Source: Chelonoidis abingdonii
Lineage: Eukaryota > Chordata > Testudines > Testudinidae
Assembly: GCF_003597395.2 (NCBI RefSeq)
Contig: NC_133776.1
Location: forward strand, 36,619,097 to 36,683,096
Direction of reading: 5' to 3'
Length of the DNA stretch: 64,000 bases
Position 1 is the first letter of the stretch. Every line of letters starts with the position of its first letter. This document shows positions 59,346-64,000 of this stretch, one piece after another. The notes beneath the pieces are model-generated. The model did not search any database. It worked only from the letters and a program-made list of their open reading frames with translations, and was not told where the DNA came from. The position numbers were made by a program, and so were the translations under genes.

Positions 59346-60264
59346 GTGTCTGTGGTAATCTAGCCGTCAGTCCCAGACCTGGACTTTAGTGTCCACCAGT
59401 CTGGTCCTGTCCAAACCTGGACTTGCGTCCAAAGTTTGGGGGCGTACCTGAAACCCCCCAAGGCTCACTACCAGCTTGGATATTCTCCGCTGCCACCAGA
59501 TCAGGAACTAATTATGGGGCCTGATCCCTTTCCTCCTCTGGGTCCCCACCCCCCTGTGGGACACCAGATTCCCAACATCCCTTGATCTAAGCAGGGAAAT
59601 AACCCTCCCCCTCCTTATCAGGCTTGCTCGAGGCTAACCTGTGTGACCAGAAAACCAGCTTTTCTGCTCCCTCAGGAATGAGATGCAAAATACCACAGCT
59701 GCTCTGCCACCCCCTTGCTCCAGGGAACGAGGGAAAAACTGTAACCACCAGAGAACAGAGAGAATTCGTCGTTCTTTCCCGTAGTCTGCTCTTTCCTGGA
59801 CCCAAATAGGAAAATAGCCCACAGCCTGCTTTTCCTTTGCCTCCCTAGGAAAAGAACTTTCACAAGTTTAACAGAAAATTTATAGAAAAAAGAAAGAAAA
59901 TATAACAATATCTGGCATAAGAAACTCAATACAGCTTTGCTTATAAGAAAATATAAAGAACAGTCTGATTTAAAAGATAGCCAATTAAACCAGCACAACA
60001 AATTAACATAGCAGGTAAATACACCCAAAACATCATAGCTGAATTACTTTGCGTTCCTGTGGTACTTACAGATTTTAGAAGAAGTATTAGGAGAGAATAG
60101 AAGAAGACTTGTTCCTCATAGCTAAGAAAACAACAAAGACCGAGTATACAAATTCCGCCCTGACTTTAAACAATCCAGTTCTCTGAATTTCCTCTGGTCA
60201 GGTGTTCGGTACCCTTTTCAGGTAAAAGAAACTTAACCCTACCTACCTATCCATTTATGGAACA
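59346..60264 (-). repeat. LTR of the Gmr1-like gypsy element
   Basis: On the minus strand it starts TGTTCCATAAATGGATAGGT at 60264, next to a polypurine tract, and is matched by 56926-57030. About 0.9 kb is assigned by comparison with turtle LTRs of this style, including TGGTGGCAGCGGAGAAT near 59485. The downstream boundary is not proven, and that stretch could instead be leader sequence. It would carry the promoter and polyadenylation signals of the element. Confidence 0.65.
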
Positions 60265-60277
60265 CGCCCCCCAAATC
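60265..60277 (-). other. polypurine tract of the Gmr1-like element
   Basis: Minus-strand GATTTGGGGGGCG directly precedes the LTR start. This confirms that the LTR at 60264 is the 3' LTR. Confidence 0.7.
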
Positions 60278-60419
60278 ACCGACAGTAGAAACTTTCACTG
60301 GAGGTGATTTCTACCTAAAACTTTAAACTAAACAGAGGAATACAACCATGCACATAGAAAAAAGCATGCAAAGCAAGACTTCAACATTGTCAGGAAAAGT
60401 TTAACCAGTGATTCTGGAA

Positions 60420-60890
60420 ACTGTCACGGGAGAGTGCATCAGCTACTTGTTAGAAGCTCCTGAAATGTGGGATTTCGAAATCCAAATCTTGGAGAGCTAG
60501 ACTCCACCGAAGTAGTTTCTTGTTGTTGCCTTTGCTGTATGAAGCCACTTTAGCGCACAATGGTCAGTTGTAGTGAACCGCCGTCCCAAACGTATGGGCG
60601 TAGCTTTCCAGGGCGTAGCAACAATGGCATAGCATTCTTTTCACTGACTCCAGTGACTTCCCTCTCAGATAGTTTCTTGCTGAGAACACGACAGGATGGA
60701 AGTTCTGATCCGTCCTTTCCTGCATAGAACTGCTCCTATATCACGCTCGATCATCGGTGGTTACTAGGAATGGTTGTCAAATCTGGGCCCTTAGACAGGG
60801 TCAGATGTGAGCGTCGCCTTCAGTTGGGTAAAGGCTTCCTGACACTCATCAGTCCATTTAACTGTAGTTGGCTGGGGCTTTTTGGTCAGG
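60420..60890 (-). pseudogene. RNase H domain, decayed
   Basis: Minus-strand translation gives KKPQPTTVKWTDECQEAFTQ and LKATLTSDPV (RT-RNase H connection), then RDIGAVLCRKG, TTDHCALKWLHTAKATTRN and KIWISKSHISGASN with a degraded ADALSR-like end. This is the Ty3/gypsy RNase H pattern. Frames shift several times. The enzyme degrades RNA in the RNA-DNA hybrid. Confidence 0.75.
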
Positions 60891-60899
60891 TCGTCATGT

Positions 60900-61520
60900 G
60901 GTGCAGCGATTTGCTGTAGTTGGTACAAATCGCTGTAATACCTGGCCAAGCCTAAGAAGATTGGACTGTTTCTTTGACTTTGGACAGCACTTTTGGATAG
61001 CCTCCACCTTGGCCTTAGGGGTTTATGGTTCCTCGACCCACTGATGTCCCAGGTAAGTCACTCTTTTTGGGCCTATTTGACACTTTTGCCTTAACAGTTA
61101 GTCCTGCCTGCCTGATACGGTCAAAGACCTTTTCCAGTGTTCTAGGTGTGCGGGCCAGGAGTCAGAAAAAATGGCCACATCATCGAGGTAGGCAACTGCA
61201 TATTTCTCCCAGTCCTGCTAGTGACCATCTACCAGTCTCTGAAAGGTGGCGGGTGCCATTGCGCAGCCCGAAGGAAGTACATTAAATTCATATACCCCTG
61301 CAGGGGTGACGATGCTGACCTTTCTTGGGCAGGTTCATCTGTGGTACTTGCCAGTACCCCTTGGTTAAGTCTATGAGAGATAAACTGGGCACGTCCCAAC
61401 TTTCCAATAGCTCATCATGTGCGTGGCATTGGATAGTTGTCTGGACGAGTCACTGCATATTAGTTACGTAGTCCACACAAAAAGCGTATTTCCCCATCTG
61501 GTTTGGGTACCAGAATCTGA
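60900..61520 (-). pseudogene. Ty3/gypsy reverse transcriptase, decayed
   Basis: Minus-strand residues include FWYPNQMGKYAFCVDYV (from VPKPDG..RFCVDY), SLSLIDLTKGYWQVPQ (motif A with catalytic Asp), FGLRNGTRHL-like motif B, and AYLDDVA at about 61174-61194 (YxDD box). The frame changes at least three times. The domain lies downstream of the integrase, which is the unusual feature. Confidence 0.88.
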
Positions 61521-62106
61521 GGATGCCCATGCACTGGTAGATGGCGATATACCATCTGTAAGCATATTCTGGATTTCCGCTGTATAGCAGCCTGTGCGTG
61601 GGGGACACCCGGTAGGTGTTTCTAATTGGGTGAGCATTACCTGTGTCGAGGAGTGTATGCCGTTCAGTCAGTCCTGGAGTGGCTGGAGAACAATGGTGCG
61701 AAGTTGGTGCACAGCTCCTGGATTTGTTGCCGCTGCAGACGTTCCAGGGTGGTTGAGAGGTTTCACCTCTCCACGCCGCGTCTTTCTGCGTCATAGTAGA
61801 CGCCATCAGCCTCTGCGTCCTCTGCTCCCTGGACTGTAAACTGACAAACCTGTAAGTTCTGGAAAAAAGGGCTTGAGAGAATTAACATGTAACACTTTGG
61901 GTTTTAGTGAGGAATCAGAAATGCTATGAGATAGTTAACAGCTCCAGGCGCTCTTGACTGTGAATGGCCCTCCCAGATGTTTCCATCTTATGACTGTTTG
62001 CGCCTTTAAGACCAAACCCGGTCTCCCTGTCTTGAAGGACGGTCTCTGTATGTTTATCTCGGCCTTTTTGCTCTCTGAGCTATCTGTAGTTGTTTCTCTA
62101 GCGGGG
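61521..62106 (-). pseudogene. integrase-to-RT linker region
   Basis: The minus strand carries HVNSLKPFFS (about 61875), the usual end of a gypsy integrase/chromodomain-like tail, then TPGLTERHTLLDTGNAHPIR and YRVSPTHRLL, the segment that precedes the RT fingers in gypsy polyproteins. The two being contiguous supports a genuine integrase-RT fusion order rather than chance juxtaposition. Confidence 0.75.
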
Positions 62107-62870
62107 CTAGAGAATGCGGAGGGTGTTTTGTAAGTTGTTCACAAAATCCAGAATGTTAGTCCCTGGCGAGGTGTAAATCCCTCCCATTGGTGCTTCACCA
62201 ACTGTAATGGCCCCTAACCTCATGGCCATACACAAGTTAAAGGGTGAGAACTCTAAACTGGATGCGGTACAGCCCTGTAAGCAAAGAGCAACGTGCAATA
62301 CTAGTCCCAGTCATTGGAGTATCATCTTACGAATTACGGATCATGGCCCAAGTCCATTAAACCTTTCTACGAGGCCATTGGTTGATGGTGGTATGGGGTG
62401 GCAAACCAAGTGATTCACCCATGATTTTTCCACAGTCCTCCATGGTGCCTGCCAGGAATTAGACCTGAATCGCGTAAGGATTTCGAGGGGGCCAAACGAC
62501 CCTGGTAAAATGTCGGTTAGGGCTGGCACACTGCTTAGCTCTGGTTTACCTAGAGCCACTGCTTCTGGCCATCGGTCGCAAAGTCACGAAGTCAGTACGT
62601 ACTGCTTCCCCTGGTGTGCTTTCTCGGAAAGACCCAGAATATCCACAGCTACTTGCTGAAATGGGACCTCAATTATGGGATGGCTGGAGAGGGGCCTTGG
62701 CCAGATCTTGAGCTTTCCAACTCTTTCGCACAGCTCACAAGATCTGCGACAACGGGCAACTTCTGCCACTCCCACTCCCAGTAGGAAAGATTCCCCAACC
62801 TGTTTTGGTTCTGTCACCCACCTGACCACTGGGATGATCATGGGCATGCTCAGAGGATTCCCCTGTATTT
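62107..62870 (-). pseudogene. gypsy integrase (zinc-binding and core), decayed
   Basis: Three minus-strand frames align in order. The first has GVGVAEVARCRRSCELCERV (the CxxC of the HHCC finger) and VPFQQVAVDILG (first catalytic Asp). The second has KPELSSVPALTDILPGSFG, EILTRFRSN at the second catalytic position (Asp lost), and HPIPPSTNGLVERFN with the Glu. The third has LEFSPFNLCMAMRLGAI, the segment after the core. It would join cDNA to chromosomal DNA. Confidence 0.87.
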
Positions 62871-63055
62871 AGTTTGGACCACCAAGACGCTTGTGCAGTT
62901 GCCCTTGTTCCTGCGTCCCACCAGAAAGAAATTTCCCTGTATAAAAGTCCTTGGTCCTATAACAAACCGGATCGTCAGAAGCTTTGAGATGGCGGTGGGT
63001 TTGGCTCCTGTGCCGTCGCCAAGCTGTCTGAAAGGTTAATCAATCTGCTTCCTGC

Positions 63056-63660
63056 TCAGTCGGAACTGTTCCCATTGAAGCTGGGGACTCCAGTTCTCTC
63101 TCGAGCTGGGACTTTGGCATTTGGTCCCCTCCTGGAAGTGATGAAATTGATGGGTTTTGAGCCGTCGCTGTGCACTGGTGGTAATTCAGGGCTCTGCCTG
63201 AGCCTCTTTGGTATGGTTGGTTGTTGCTCTGCCAGTGTCAGGCTCGTGTGGTCCCTTCTGGCCTTGGGGTTGAAGGTGTGGGTTGCGCTTGCTTGTGCTG
63301 GTTGCTGTTCCGTTCCGGGTCTGGACTGGAGTGTTGTTTGGCCTGGTTCAGCCGTTGACATGGATCGCGGGTCCCACTCACTCCAGTCTGGGTCCTGGTA
63401 CACACAGACAGGTTCTCTGTGGACGGCTTGGAATAGGAATGGGTTCTGGAAAGCTTGTCTGGTTTGGCTAGCGTGTAAACCATTCCGTCTCTCTTGGGAC
63501 TGCCTTTAACCTTGAATTGCCCAGTCTTCTCCCAGTAGCATGGGGAATGGGATAACTTCGTCATATGACTGCAAAAGTCACATTCCTGACCAGCCCTTTG
63601 TACTGGACAGGCAGTTTTCAGCTGTAGGCAAGTTCCACAGGGCTTGTGAATGAAGGGGTA
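63056..63660 (-). pseudogene. protease/linker region upstream of integrase
   Basis: Minus-strand frames are rich in Thr, Gln, Pro and Arg. Out of frame, IPFPMLLGEDWAIQG near 63540 resembles the ILLGxDW end of a retropepsin. Assignment to protease is weak. The low-complexity frames further on (KPSTENLSVCTRTQTG) may be a linker or C-terminal gag sequence. Confidence 0.4.
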
Positions 63661-63788
63661 AATTGGTCACTTTGGGCCCCTGGGTTGATGAGTTTGGGAT
63701 CGACAAAGGATGTGGTGGATAGCACCCTCTTGGCTCCCGGTCTCTACACAGAGCCGTTAACTTCTTTCGCCCACCTCAGCTTTTCTCT

Positions 63789-64000
63789 TTGCTTCCAGGG
63801 GAATTTGAGAGGTATCTGGGCCTCGGGGTCCTTAGGTCCGCTGGGGGTGCATCTCTCTCCTTTTTTCCTTCTTTTTTCTCTCCGGTATCAGTTTTTCTAT
63901 TCCTAATTCCATCTCCGGCCTGGCTCTCCTCTCGGAGGATGCACCCCCAGCGGACCTAAGACCCCCAGGCCCAGATACCTCCTCAATCCCCTTGGAGCAA
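63789..64000. repeat. inverted repeat at the window end
   Basis: Arms 63789-63853 and 63938-64000 are reverse complements at most positions. Shared: GGTATCTGGGCCT, TTAGGTCCGCTGGGGGTGCA against TGCACCCCCAGCGGACCTAA. The spacer is 84 bp and pyrimidine-rich. The right arm runs off the window, so the duplication may continue. Confidence 0.9.

Larger units (their letters stand above)
60265..64000 (-). mobile_element. Gmr1-like Ty3/gypsy retrotransposon, internal region, integrase before RT
   Basis: Reading the minus strand from 64000 down, I find a possible protease remnant, integrase (about 62870-62107), reverse transcriptase (about 61520-60900), RNase H (about 60890-60420), polypurine tract and LTR. 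Ordinary Ty3/gypsy elements place integrase last. Integrase-first order with gypsy-type RT is described for the Gmr1 group of deuterostome elements. The 5' part and 5' LTR lie outside the window. Numerous stops and frameshifts show that it is inactive. Confidence 0.8.

Noticed and set aside
63075..63509. 144-codon plus-strand open frame near the window end
   Set aside because: It is antisense to the gypsy interior, whose coding signal is on the minus strand. The frame has no family resemblance.
1..64000. Host protein-coding exons, tRNA or rRNA genes
   Set aside because: No open frame outside transposons shows a recognisable host domain, and I saw no convincing RNA gene by eye. A structured tRNA or splice-aware search was not possible here.

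Overview
The window is vertebrate nuclear DNA with no host protein-coding gene that I can support. It most resembles a turtle. CR1 LINE copies of the turtle/archosaur type dominate, and the palindromic and hAT/Harbinger-type short DNA transposons are ones I associate with turtle and crocodilian genomes. A DIRS-type tyrosine-recombinase retrotransposon and two Ty3/gypsy lineages complete the set. The species assignment rests on recognition of repeat families, not on a search. Three runs of N (803, 25 and 25 bases) interrupt the sequence, and each lies in or beside a repeat.

Layout. 1-12.1 kb holds a Harbinger-like fragment, a CR1 copy broken by the large gap, a 1.75 kb hAT-like element with a perfect 8-bp target duplication, G-rich hAT-like elements, and a CR1 copy interrupted by both a hAT element and a younger CR1. 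12.1-26.1 kb is mostly quiet A+T-rich DNA with a MIR-like SINE, several MITEs and microsatellites. 26.1-28.1 kb is a 2 kb Harbinger-like element flanked by TAA. 28.8-34.6 kb is an old but structurally complete gypsy retrotransposon on the minus strand. It has two 201-bp LTRs and a CAAGG target duplication, and it is itself hit by a 712-bp LTR and a 372-bp hAT element. 34.6-44.9 kb holds short hAT elements and hairpins. 44.9-49.8 kb holds a DIRS tyrosine-recombinase gene cut in two by a 2 kb CR1, followed by another CR1 on the plus strand. 49.8-56.9 kb is nearly featureless. 56.9-64.0 kb holds an isolated LTR start beside a gap, then an LTR and internal region of a minus-strand Ty3/gypsy element whose integrase lies upstream of its reverse transcriptase. 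That order fits the Gmr1-like group.

There is no operon-like cooperation between genes. All coding matches are decayed transposon proteins: reverse transcriptase, RNase H, integrase, protease, gag, hAT transposase and tyrosine recombinase. The value of the window is in its nested insertions, which give a relative order of events, and in a few structures worth checking: the integrase-first gypsy element, the split DIRS element, an inverted repeat at the very end of the window, a clean 56-bp-arm hairpin, and a 28-bp insertion with its own target duplication.
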